Below, one piece after another: positions 1 to 5,434 of a stretch of 5,434 bases of DNA. Source of the stretch: Planctomycetota bacterium (GTDB lineage: Bacteria > Planctomycetota > Phycisphaerae > Tepidisphaerales > Tepidisphaeraceae); assembly GCA_029777755.1 (NCBI GenBank), contig JAKORQ010000129.1:1-5434 (forward strand), given 5' to 3'. The position numbers and the translations under genes are program-made. How positions within the stretch are numbered: the stretch's first letter is position 1; every line of letters starts with the position of its first letter. Below the pieces are notes generated by a model. The model saw only the letters and a program-made list of their open reading frames with translations, had not been told where the DNA came from and did no database searches.

Positions 1-790
1 AAAGGAAGTCATACAGCACCAGCGATACCGACGGATACCACGCGAAGCCCAGTTTCATCGAGAGCAACCCAGTGATCCCTGCCAGCAACGCCATGCAGGT
101 GACCAGTCCAAGCACATGCCACTTCACATGCTCGCGCTTGGCATAGCTCTCACGTAGCAGATAGCCAGCCAGATAAAAGCTCACGAACGGGGCAAACCGG
201 GCAAACGCCGAGAGCGACGTTCCCATGAAGCCATTGATCACTGAGTCGGCCGACCACACGCCAAAGAGGATGCAGACCGTGCTGATGAGCATCGGCCGGG
301 GCGCATGTGCCACAAACACCCGGAACATCGGCGTAAAGGCATACAGGATTGCGATGCGGAAGATGAAGTGCAGGTGAGCGTATGGCTGACCCAGCACCAG
401 GTTGGCCACCGCCTCCTTGCCCGTCACCCAGCCGGTGTAGTAGACGCTGAAAAGCATGAAGAACGCCGACCAGAACACCAACGGCACACCCAGCCGCGCC
501 AGTCGCTTGCGATAGAACACCGAGGCAGGCTCATTGCGCGCTGGATCCAGCAGCAGTGCGCCAGAGAGCATGATGTAGACTGGCACCGCCCAGCGCGCGA
601 CAGAGTTGAGGATGTTGCAGACCCACCAGTTCAGTGAATCCGGCGGTTGCACCTGCATCGGCATGTCGGCCACATGACCTATCACCACCGCGATCGTTCC
701 CAGTACGCGGATCGGGTCGCCGTATGCCATGTACTTGGGCTTCAGACGGGCCGTGGAGATCGTTGCCGAAGGTGACGCTGTGCTGGCCAT
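1..790 (-). CDS. Acyltransferase-3 family membrane protein (partial, C-terminus beyond window)
   Basis: This reading frame is open to the left edge, and 263 residues are visible. Translating the minus strand from the ATG at 788-790 gives a polytopic protein with the hallmarks of the acyltransferase-3 (OafA/WecH-like) family. These are a conserved Arg and His in the first membrane segment (R28 and H39, in IRVLGTIAVVIGHV), a VPVYIMLSGALLL segment at about 69-81, then FYRKRLARLGVPLVFWS. Members move acyl groups, often acetyl, onto sugars of surface polysaccharide, peptidoglycan or lipid head groups at the inner membrane. Usual length is about 330-400 residues, so roughly a quarter to a third is missing. 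The start is supported by AGGA about 7 bases upstream; a second Met at residue 21 is possible but less likely. It lies 96 bases after a lipoprotein gene on the same strand. The substrate cannot be read from the sequence. Confidence 0.88.
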   Translation of the reverse strand, partial: MASTASPSATISTARLKPKYMAYGDPIRVLGTIAVVIGHVADMPMQVQPPDSLNWWVCNILNSVARWAVPVYIMLSGALLLDPARNEPASVFYRKRLARLGVPLVFWSAFFMLFSVYYTGWVTGKEAVANLVLGQPYAHLHFIFRIAILYAFTPMFRVFVAHAPRPMLISTVCILFGVWSADSVINGFMGTSLSAFARFAPFVSFYLAGYLLRESYAKREHVKWHVLGLVTCMALLAGITGLLSMKLGFAWYPSVSLVLYDFL

Positions 791-886
791 GTGTTCCTGC
801 TCACTACCCGGATGCGCGATGGCTTCCGTATTGGTTACTTACAACCGGCAAAGCAGGGCGTTGCACGTGCTCGATAAGCTTAGCCG

Positions 887-1537
887 TTAGTTGCCGCGCA
901 TCCACCTCTCGGCATGCTCGGCGAGCTGTCGCTCAAGCGCCTCATCTCGGCCAACCGCATACCACGGGCTGCGCTTAACCTGCTGAAGCGAGGGGGATTG
1001 GATTGGCGCATCCGCGTCGGCACTGGAGGCGGCTGATGTGTACCTCGTAACAGCCGTGATCCGCCGCGGCGTTGCGCTGTAACGCTCGACTACCACCTTC
1101 GGGGTGGCGACAAACTCGCCATCTTCCTCCGCGGTGATCGTCCAGTGAACCGTACGTCGATAGGTCGCCAGCGTACTGTTCAATTGCTGTAAAAAGCTGC
1201 CGACATCCTGCCGCCAGAACTCCCAGATCTGCTTCGAGATCAGAGGTTCGCTGATCAGCACGCCATTGCGGAAATCAGAGCGGTTAATCCCGAAGTACCG
1301 CTGCCGCAGTACATGGTCGCAGGCGTTGAACAGGTGTTCGTAGTGTCGGCTGGTAACCGATGCCACCGCCGGGCGATTCAGCCAATAGTCAGCCGTAGCC
1401 TGCTCCGGGTCGACGTCGGTCGCCACCGGCCTGGGCGTGGGCGAGTCGGATTGGCCTGCGCAGCCGACAGACAGACTGGCGCAAGTGGCCGTCGTCAGGG
1501 CAAGCATCACTATCGGGTATCTTTTCCTGGATGGCAT
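887..1537 (-). CDS. Conserved lipoprotein of unknown function
   Basis: The 216-residue protein begins with a lipoprotein signal peptide: a basic start (MPSRKR), a hydrophobic core from about 8 to 23, and a lipobox-like SVGC ending at Cys26. After lipidation it should be anchored in a membrane and face the periplasm. A Thr/Pro-rich linker follows, then a domain with ADYWLNRPAVASV, a Cys/His-containing helix, GVLISEPLISKQIWEFWRQDV, LATYRRTVHW and a PKVVVERYSATPRRIT strand region. I recall similar hypothetical proteins in planctomycete genomes, but I know of no function and recognise no catalytic motif. The ATG at 1537 is preferred because it puts the basic residues at the N-terminus; neither it nor the in-frame ATG at 1573, which adds 12 residues including an Asp, has a strong ribosome binding site. 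It starts 51 bases after the flippase gene and precedes the acyltransferase gene, which suggests an envelope role. Confidence 0.8.
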   Translation of the reverse strand: MPSRKRYPIVMLALTTATCASLSVGCAGQSDSPTPRPVATDVDPEQATADYWLNRPAVASVTSRHYEHLFNACDHVLRQRYFGINRSDFRNGVLISEPLISKQIWEFWRQDVGSFLQQLNSTLATYRRTVHWTITAEEDGEFVATPKVVVERYSATPRRITAVTRYTSAASSADADAPIQSPSLQQVKRSPWYAVGRDEALERQLAEHAERWMRGN

Positions 1538-1588
1538 CGTCAATGCGCCTGAGTCTACTCGCATAGCGCCCATTGCGGAAGGGAGACA

Positions 1589-3223
1589 TCAGCTCGCCGC
1601 CGGGGCCATTTCCGCCGCCTCTACCGGCCGTGCCAGTTCGGTGATTTTCCCACGAGCACCGCGGAAGTCGAAGGCGTAGGCGATGGTGGCGAAGAGAACC
1701 TCGCCGGTGGTGGCCCACAGCCGCAGGAGCAGCGAGATGGCCGCGAAGATCGCCAGTTGCCCGGAGCGGTCCAGTTCCGCACCCATGCGCGAGCCGACCA
1801 GCAGTACCAGAGTCCCGCTGAGCACCAGTTCACGAATCCCCACGCCGCTGGGCGCCATCCAAGCCATACAAAAGCCGGCCGTCCATGCCAGGCAGTATGA
1901 GCCGGCCAGCAGCCAGGCATCCGTCAGCGGCACTTTCAGTATCGATGATGTCGCTATCCAGATTGCCAGCCCCAGCCACGCCTGTCCCGCCACCGCCAGC
2001 ATAAGAAGCCCCAGCAGTCGCCGTCCGGAGAGTTTCCGCTCAATCGTCGGCTTCTTCAGCTTCTTCAGGATCGCGTTTACCACCGTGTAGAAGATCCGCG
2101 GGTGCAGGAATGCCAGCAGCAGGGGGATCAGCAGGATTGCCAGTCGCAATGCCAGGCGCGTCTTGTCATCGGAGATCTGCGCACTGACCAGCGAGAGCGT
2201 GCTGGCCGCCACAATCACATTCGCCAGCAGGTAGATGGTGATCTCCAGAACCTGGCTTACCGAGCAGGTTGGTATCGGCAGCCCATATGGCTTGGCCATG
2301 AATGCCCGCCCGACTACCTGCCAGACCAGCCCGGGAATGTAGCGCGCCAGCTCGGAACTGGCCCACACCCGCGCTCCACCACGCAATGGCATGTGCCAGC
2401 CCAGCCCTTTCAGAACCCCGCGCCAGCTTGTCATCCGGCAGACGCCCTGGTTGATGGCGAACATCACGCACGCCAGTGCCAGCAGATCCCAGCGGGTATC
2501 CGCCAGGTGCGGGCCGATGTTCTCCCACTGGATCACGATGGGCTTGAGCAGGCGGTAGAAGATAATCGGGACCACCACGATCCCGATCAGCTTCGGCACC
2601 CACGGGCGGCATCTGCGCCAGGCCCTCGTCAGTTTGTGTCGCCAGATCTCGCTGAAATGCACGATCTCCTCTTCCGCCCGGCGGATCCGTCCCGCGAGTT
2701 TTCCATCACTGTGCCGCAGCCAGCGCGGCGGCAGGAGGCGTATTCCCACGTGTCGCAGGGCAGGGCGGATCTTTCGCCGTATCCTCGGCATGATGCGCAA
2801 AATTGCGTTCGCCGCCAGTGGGGTGAGCCGAAGTACCGCAAGCAGGGCCAGCGCCATCGTCACGAACGCCGCCAGCCGCGCCACTGGCGGTTCCCAGTTG
2901 TGCCGATATATCCATCCCTCAACCCCCGAGCGCTCCCCGAAGATCCAGACGATGAGCGCGGGTACCAGAATGCTCACCAGCCAGCAGATCCGGTGATATC
3001 GCACCGATGTCGGGGGTATCTGTCGTCCGCGCAATACCCTGGCCGTCAGCCTCCGCTTGCCGGGGAAGGTCACCAATGTAAAGCCGATCAAAAACAGCGG
3101 CAGGCCGCCCGGACCGGGCACGGCCGGGCCCAGAACCAGTGAGGATAGCAGCAGTATCCATCCGATCAGGTTCTTTAAGAGGAACCACGCGTACTGACGA
3201 ATAAATCGATGCCAGTTGGCCAT
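1589..3223 (-). CDS. Flippase-like membrane protein (LPG-synthase TM domain) with N-terminal PGPG membrane hairpin
   Basis: The product is a 544-residue polytopic membrane protein. Residues 13-53 form two membrane segments around PGPGG (36-40), followed by FPGKRR, which resembles the PGPGW family of small membrane proteins. Further hydrophobic segments lie at about 79-95 and 114-131. A basic stretch follows (about 143-210, many Arg). The C-terminal part (about 212-525) matches the lysylphosphatidylglycerol synthase transmembrane region / UPF0104 flippase-like family, with SELARYIPGLVWQVVGR (290-306), an LE pair near 326, and APSGVGIRE (457-465). Relatives move lipid-linked molecules across the inner membrane. 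The soluble aminoacyl-transfer domain of true LPG synthases is absent, so transport or an accessory function is inferred, with unknown substrate. The ATG at 3223 is preferred over a TTG 19 codons upstream, whose added residues are not membrane-like. No ribosome binding site is visible; a hairpin lies there instead. Confidence 0.85.
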   Translation of the reverse strand: MANWHRFIRQYAWFLLKNLIGWILLLSSLVLGPAVPGPGGLPLFLIGFTLVTFPGKRRLTARVLRGRQIPPTSVRYHRICWLVSILVPALIVWIFGERSGVEGWIYRHNWEPPVARLAAFVTMALALLAVLRLTPLAANAILRIMPRIRRKIRPALRHVGIRLLPPRWLRHSDGKLAGRIRRAEEEIVHFSEIWRHKLTRAWRRCRPWVPKLIGIVVVPIIFYRLLKPIVIQWENIGPHLADTRWDLLALACVMFAINQGVCRMTSWRGVLKGLGWHMPLRGGARVWASSELARYIPGLVWQVVGRAFMAKPYGLPIPTCSVSQVLEITIYLLANVIVAASTLSLVSAQISDDKTRLALRLAILLIPLLLAFLHPRIFYTVVNAILKKLKKPTIERKLSGRRLLGLLMLAVAGQAWLGLAIWIATSSILKVPLTDAWLLAGSYCLAWTAGFCMAWMAPSGVGIRELVLSGTLVLLVGSRMGAELDRSGQLAIFAAISLLLRLWATTGEVLFATIAYAFDFRGARGKITELARPVEAAEMAPAAS

Positions 3224-3249
3224 AAAAATGCCGGGCCGAACCGACCCGG
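3224..3249 (-). promoter_or_regulatory. Hairpin plus U-tract directly before the flippase start codon
   Basis: On the minus strand, bases 3249 to 3231 can form an 8-bp GC-rich stem (one G-U pair) with a 3-base loop. Two bases and then five T follow, and the start ATG comes immediately after. This looks like a small intrinsic terminator, yet no minus-strand gene lies upstream for it to end; the upstream neighbour, hpt, runs away on the other strand. It fills the place where a ribosome binding site would be. It may be an attenuator or translation-controlling leader; chance in GC-rich DNA is also possible. A weak -10-like TAGAAT on the minus strand (3261-3256) would start transcription near 3249, just at the stem, but has no good -35. 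Confidence 0.4.
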
Positions 3250-3298
3250 GGACGGATTCTAGCCGTGCGCCGCAGCGCAATTTTCCGGCCCTTTAGAC

Positions 3299-3304
3299 TA
3301 TACT
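3299..3304 (+). promoter_or_regulatory. Predicted -10 element of the hpt promoter
   Basis: TATACT matches the sigma70 -10 consensus at five of six positions. No convincing -35 is found 16-18 bases upstream. Transcription would begin about 3310-3312, only three to five bases before the hpt ATG at 3315, giving an essentially leaderless mRNA. In keeping with this, there is no purine-rich ribosome binding site before the ATG. Confidence 0.5.
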
Positions 3305-3314
3305 GCCTCAAAGC

Positions 3315-3884
3315 ATGATCAGCAGCCACATTGACCGCGTCTTGATCTCCAGGGAGCGGATTTCCCGCCGGGTGGCCGAACTTGCCAGCCAGATCACCCG
3401 CGACTTTTCCCCGCCGCGGGTCGCCGCCGACAGCCGCATAACCATCGTCCCGGTGATGACCGGGGCCATGGTATTCTGTTCCGACCTGGTGCGGCAGTTG
3501 CCCCTGCGCCTGCGCATCTCCACCTTGCGCGTATCCAGCTATCCCGGGGCGGCCACCAGCTCCCAGGGCGCCAAGCTGGTGGAAGCCCAGCTTGAGGGGA
3601 TCGTCGACAGCCACCTGCTGCTGGTCGATGACATCCTCGACTCTGGCAACACGCTGCGGCTGCTGATCCCGATGCTCCAGTCGTACAAGCCGGCCAGTGT
3701 TCGCACCTGCGTCCTTCTGCGCAAGAAACGCGAGCGGCCGGCCGAGATCGACGTGGACTACTACGGATTTGATATCCCCGATGAGTTCGTGGTGGGGTAT
3801 GGTCTGGATTACGATGACTTTTACCGCAATCTTCCGGATATAGTCAGCCTGAAGCCGGATGTCGTTAGTCCGAAGGATGCCTGA
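3315..3884 (+). CDS. hpt: Hypoxanthine (guanine) phosphoribosyltransferase
   Basis: This 189-residue cytoplasmic enzyme of purine salvage joins hypoxanthine or guanine to PRPP, giving IMP or GMP and pyrophosphate. It is the usual length for bacterial Hpt. The opening matches the family (DRVLISRERISRRVAELA). The motifs come in order: VMTGAMVF (47-54) at the pyrophosphate loop, SSY (74-76) at the mobile loop, the PRPP motif VDDILDSGNTL (104-114) with the predicted catalytic Asp109, LLRKKR near 136 carrying the purine-contacting Lys, and FVVGYGLDYDDFYRNLPDI at the C-terminal end. One detail departs from the norm: the PRPP motif has Asp105 where most HPRTs have Glu, as in xanthine-type enzymes; the C-terminal signature still favours Hpt. 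The start is fixed by family alignment, not by a ribosome binding site. The gene is divergent from the flippase gene and is followed 25 bases later by a PH-domain gene, probably co-transcribed. Confidence 0.95.
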   Translation: MISSHIDRVLISRERISRRVAELASQITRDFSPPRVAADSRITIVPVMTGAMVFCSDLVRQLPLRLRISTLRVSSYPGAATSSQGAKLVEAQLEGIVDSHLLLVDDILDSGNTLRLLIPMLQSYKPASVRTCVLLRKKRERPAEIDVDYYGFDIPDEFVVGYGLDYDDFYRNLPDIVSLKPDVVSPKDA

Positions 3885-3895
3885 CGCGACAAGCA

Positions 3896-3903
3896 GGGAG
3901 GGG
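3896..3903 (+). promoter_or_regulatory. Ribosome binding site that sets the PH-domain gene start
   Basis: GGGAGGGG contains a GGAGG core at 3897-3901, eight bases before the ATG at 3910. It favours that start over the in-frame ATG codons at 3859 and 3877, which lie inside hpt, and at 3904, which directly abuts the site. Confidence 0.7.
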
Positions 3904-3909
3904 ATGCCG

Positions 3910-4515
3910 ATGACGGCCGGCCGACATCGCACAGACGAGCAGGGCGTGATGCAGGCCACCGACAATGCGCTGCCGCTGGAAGTGTCTGCCATTTCGCCCC
4001 TGTCGCTGATCATCTCCCGGCACATCTTCCAGGCCGGGGAGATTGTCGAGCTTGCCATTCGCCCGTCGGTCTGGTGGATCCTGTTCAGCTCATGGCAGGC
4101 ACTGCTGGCGTCAGCCGTGATCGTCCTCGCCGGGCTTACCCTCAACCAGCATCTGCCCGGACGGCCGGCTGTCTATGTGGAGATCGGCCTGATGCTTGGC
4201 CTGGCGCGGCTGATGTGGGCCACCGTAAAATGGATGAGCCGTATCCACGTGCTGACCAACATGCGGGTGATGACGATCTCGGGCGTTTTCAACGTCACCT
4301 TTACCGAGTGCCCGTTGCGCCGCCTCGCAAGGGTGCGGGGAATCACGCCGCTGCGCGAAAAGCTTCTGATGCTCGGCACACTGGAACTCATCCCCATGGA
4401 CGAGCAGTTCCCCATAAACCTCTGGCAGACGATCCGCCACCCGGTGGCCGTCCAGAGAAAAATCCGGGCGGCGATGGAACGGGCCAACCAGGGCACGGTG
4501 CCGCCGGAGGGCTGA
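3910..4515 (+). CDS. PH domain-containing small membrane protein
   Basis: The predicted protein has 201 residues. A cytoplasmic-looking N-terminus (1-50) contains an ISRHIFQAGEIVELAIRPSVWW stretch, typical of the approach to a membrane pair in bacterial PH proteins. Two hydrophobic segments follow (about 54-78 and 88-106). Then comes the bacterial PH (bPH_2 type) signature: HVLTNMRVMTISGVFN (113-128), an E-x-P-L turn (133-136), and a LLMLGTLELIPMD strand near the C-terminus. The usual reading is a membrane-anchored scaffold or binding domain; its ligand is unknown. The longest frame reaches back to 3859 inside hpt, but the ribosome binding site supports 3910. The pairing with hpt, 25 bases apart, suggests one transcript rather than a shared biochemical task. 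Confidence 0.85.
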   Translation: MTAGRHRTDEQGVMQATDNALPLEVSAISPLSLIISRHIFQAGEIVELAIRPSVWWILFSSWQALLASAVIVLAGLTLNQHLPGRPAVYVEIGLMLGLARLMWATVKWMSRIHVLTNMRVMTISGVFNVTFTECPLRRLARVRGITPLREKLLMLGTLELIPMDEQFPINLWQTIRHPVAVQRKIRAAMERANQGTVPPEG

Positions 4516-4546
4516 GGATGCTGCAAGTAGATAGCCGAGGATCAGT

Positions 4547-4575
4547 TTGCCAGTTCCCAGGCTTCCGCGCATAAT
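4547..4575 (+). promoter_or_regulatory. Sigma70-type promoter of tRNA-Arg
   Basis: TTGCCA (4547-4552) and CATAAT (4570-4575) each match five of six consensus positions and are separated by the ideal 17 bases. Transcription would start near 4582, about 14 bases before the mature tRNA. The element lies just after the PH-domain gene, so the tRNA is likely transcribed independently. Confidence 0.75.
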
Positions 4576-4595
4576 GCCCGACACGAAATACGGTT

Positions 4596-4668
4596 GCACT
4601 CGTAGCTCAATGGATAGAGCATCGGTCTTCGGAACCGAGGGTTGCAGGTTCGAGTCCTGCCGAGTGCG
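4596..4668 (+). tRNA. tRNA-Arg (anticodon TCG)
   Basis: The complete 73-base cloverleaf folds with a perfect 7-bp acceptor (GCACTCG with CGAGTGC), a D-arm GCTC/GAGC, an anticodon stem TCGGT/ACCGA with loop CTTCGGA, a 5-base variable loop, a T-arm GCAGG/CCTGC with TTCGAGT, and discriminator G. The anticodon is at 4629-4631 and reads CGA codons. The CCA end is not encoded, as GTT follows, so it must be added after transcription. No U-rich terminator hairpin is evident downstream. Confidence 0.97.
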
Positions 4669-4702
4669 TTATCTGCCCACATCTGGGAGTATCTTGCTTC
4701 AT

Positions 4703-4742
4703 CACAAGGGCACGAAGGCACCAACGCACTAAGGCACGAAGA
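4703..4742 (+). repeat. Tandem 8-bp repeat, five CAC-NNANN-type units
   Basis: Five contiguous 8-base units run CACAAGGG, CACGAAGG, CACCAACG, CACTAAGG, CACGAAGA. They share the CAC start and an A-rich centre, with a consensus near CACGAAGG. Eight is not a multiple of three, there are no stops or starts tuned to it, and it lies outside genes. I recall similar CTTCGTGCC-like tracts (opposite strand) scattered in many bacterial genomes, including planctomycetes; the origin is unknown to me. Confidence 0.75.
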
Positions 4743-4748
4743 AAGAGG

Positions 4749-4772
4749 GAGCGAAGGAGCGACTGAGCGACG
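4749..4772 (+). repeat. Tandem 8-bp repeat, three GAGCGANN units
   Basis: Three contiguous units read GAGCGAAG, GAGCGACT, GAGCGACG. The period is the same as in the adjacent CAC tract, six bases away, but the unit differs, so the two tracts may be related by slippage and drift or belong to one composite repeat family. Confidence 0.65.
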
Positions 4773-4957
4773 TAGTGGCGAATGGATAGCTGTAGCCGTC
4801 GTCGTCGGCCATCCTGGGAGCGCGGGCGTCCTCACCTGCATGTTGCTTCACACGCTTGAGGGATCGCTGGTACCCTGGCCGTCTGGATCAACCCGGACTA
4901 TGCGTCCTTCCCCGTCGTTACGTCGTGGTGAACATCAGCCCACCGCAAGACGCAACT

Positions 4958-5221
4958 TCACTCACCTTTGATGTTCATGGCCGTTGCCTGAAGGTACAGT
5001 GCTTCCTGCATGGCAAGGGCACTCTCACAGGAAGTGTCCTCCCTGGCGAGTTGCTGCACCCTCTTGAGCGCTTCTGTTGCCTCGTCGCACCGGGCCGCGA
5101 AATAAATCCACTTCATGCACTGGCTGGCGGCCGATGAGATATGAACAACTCCTAGCGCGAACGCGAGCGAACAGGTGACTTTCAAGAGAACAACCGCCCG
5201 GGAGCGAAGTTCCCTTCTCAT
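4958..5221 (-). CDS. Possible small secreted cysteine-containing protein, unknown function
   Basis: The 87-residue frame starts with a signal-peptide-like region: basic MRRELRSR, a hydrophobic stretch of about 9-26, and SSAAS near 29-33 as a possible cleavage site. The mature part would be about 54 residues, probably helical, with cysteines at 35, 45 and 65. I recognise no family. Against it are the lack of a visible ribosome binding site before the ATG (a TTG lies three codons upstream), overlapping frames in other registers, and only mildly biased codon use. The signal-peptide pattern is the main argument for it being real. It diverges from the GNAT gene on its right. It could equally be a remnant of a larger gene or a chance frame. 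Confidence 0.4.
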   Translation of the reverse strand: MRRELRSRAVVLLKVTCSLAFALGVVHISSAASQCMKWIYFAARCDEATEALKRVQQLAREDTSCESALAMQEALYLQATAMNIKGE

Positions 5222-5386
5222 GCTCGCCAATATGCGCCACGTGGATCGAAGTTGCTAGATACTTTCGAAGCAGATTTCCTGATTTATTGTCGAGCTTGCG
5301 ATCCGGATGGCCGGTCTAGTCTATCCGGACTCTGGCGTGTTTCATTTCACCGGGCTAGCATGCCGACCATCTCAGGAGGCTGCACC
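5222..5386. promoter_or_regulatory. Divergent intergenic region before the GNAT gene, with repeated TCCGGA palindromes
   Basis: The region separates two divergent reading frames and should carry promoters. ATCCGGA occurs at 5301-5307 and again at 5323-5329, exactly 22 bases apart (about two helical turns), each copy holding the palindrome TCCGGA. This could be a repressor or activator site. A TTGCGA at 5296-5301 is a weak -35 candidate, without a convincing -10. The AGGAGG ribosome binding site of the GNAT gene lies at 5374-5379. Confidence 0.4.
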
Positions 5387-5434
5387 ATGGGTGATGAGAT
5401 CGTTATCCGCAGCATGCGGGAAGACGAGTGGAAC
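5387..5434 (+). CDS. Probable GNAT family N-acetyltransferase (partial, first 16 residues)
   Basis: Only the first 16 codons are inside the window (MGDEIVIRSMREDEWN), running in frame to the right edge. The pattern of a short strand (IVIR), then a residue, M/A, and an acidic REDEW helix start is the usual opening of GNAT acetyltransferases, which transfer acetyl from acetyl-CoA to amines. The start is well supported by a perfect AGGAGG seven bases upstream, the best ribosome binding site in the window. The evidence for function is limited to this opening, and the acceptor substrate is unknown. Confidence 0.6.
   Translation, partial: MGDEIVIRSMREDEWN

Larger units (their letters stand above)
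4669..4957. other. Gene-free stretch after tRNA-Arg
   Basis: I find no credible gene here. Reading frames that cross it either run through the tRNA or lack any recognisable composition or ribosome binding site. It contains the tandem 8-bp repeat tract described separately and then about 180 bases without visible structure. No duplicated tRNA 3' end, which would mark an integration site, occurs within the window. Confidence 0.6.

Noticed and set aside
2102..3142. Plus-strand frame of 346 codons opposite the flippase gene
   Set aside because: The Q/H/R/P-rich composition and lack of any motif mark it as a shadow of the membrane protein on the other strand.
3224..3280. Upstream TTG start for the flippase, adding 19 residues
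   Set aside because: It would include the hairpin and U-tract as coding sequence, and it adds a non-membrane tail not expected for the family.
2919..4145. Long minus-strand frame of 408 codons opposite hpt and the PH gene
   Set aside because: It lies antisense to two genes with clear family motifs and has no domain pattern; it is a GC-driven shadow.
4644..4668. Attachment site at the tRNA 3' end marking a genomic island
   Set aside because: No second copy of the tRNA 3' end and no integrase gene occur in the window.
4703..4772. CRISPR-like array
   Set aside because: The units are 8 bases, contiguous and without spacers.
4542..4841. Minus-strand frame of 99 codons across the tRNA, with a GRTRTCNPRFRRPMLYPLSYE stretch
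   Set aside because: This is the well-known false protein obtained by translating the antisense of a tRNA gene.
4547..4971. Plus-strand frames reading through the tRNA (MDRASVFGTEGCRFESCR)
   Set aside because: They are a sense translation of the tRNA-Arg, another familiar spurious pattern, continuing into the repeat tract.

Overview
The window looks like chromosomal DNA from a GC-rich bacterium. I think a planctomycete, perhaps of the Phycisphaerae type, is most likely. This rests on the style of the conserved lipoprotein, the moderate-to-high GC and sparse Shine-Dalgarno use; it is an impression from memory, not a database result. No phage, transposase, CRISPR array or toxin-antitoxin signature is visible.

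Left part (1-3250, minus strand): three co-directional genes encode cell-envelope proteins. In transcription order they are a 544-residue membrane protein with an N-terminal PGPG-type hairpin and a lysylphosphatidylglycerol-synthase-like flippase domain (1589-3223), a conserved lipoprotein of unknown function (887-1537), and an acyltransferase-3 family membrane protein that runs off the left edge (1-790). The gaps of about 50 and 96 bases allow, but do not prove, a shared transcript. An envelope lipid or glycan modification role is a reasonable inference.

Middle (3250-4515, plus strand): a divergent promoter region separates this block from hpt (hypoxanthine phosphoribosyltransferase, 3315-3884). 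hpt is followed 25 bases later by a small two-helix membrane protein with a bacterial PH domain (3910-4515). hpt seems to have an almost leaderless mRNA. The flippase gene instead has a hairpin plus U-tract directly before its ATG and no visible ribosome binding site.

Right part (4516-5434): a tRNA-Arg(TCG) gene with a clear sigma70-type promoter is followed by about 290 non-coding bases that hold a tandem 8-bp repeat tract. Then come a possible small secreted cysteine-containing protein on the minus strand (4958-5221) and, divergent from it, the first 16 codons of a probable GNAT acetyltransferase with a strong ribosome binding site.

I see ordinary housekeeping and envelope genes with some unusual regulatory and repeat details. 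I do not see convincing evidence of a new multi-gene system.
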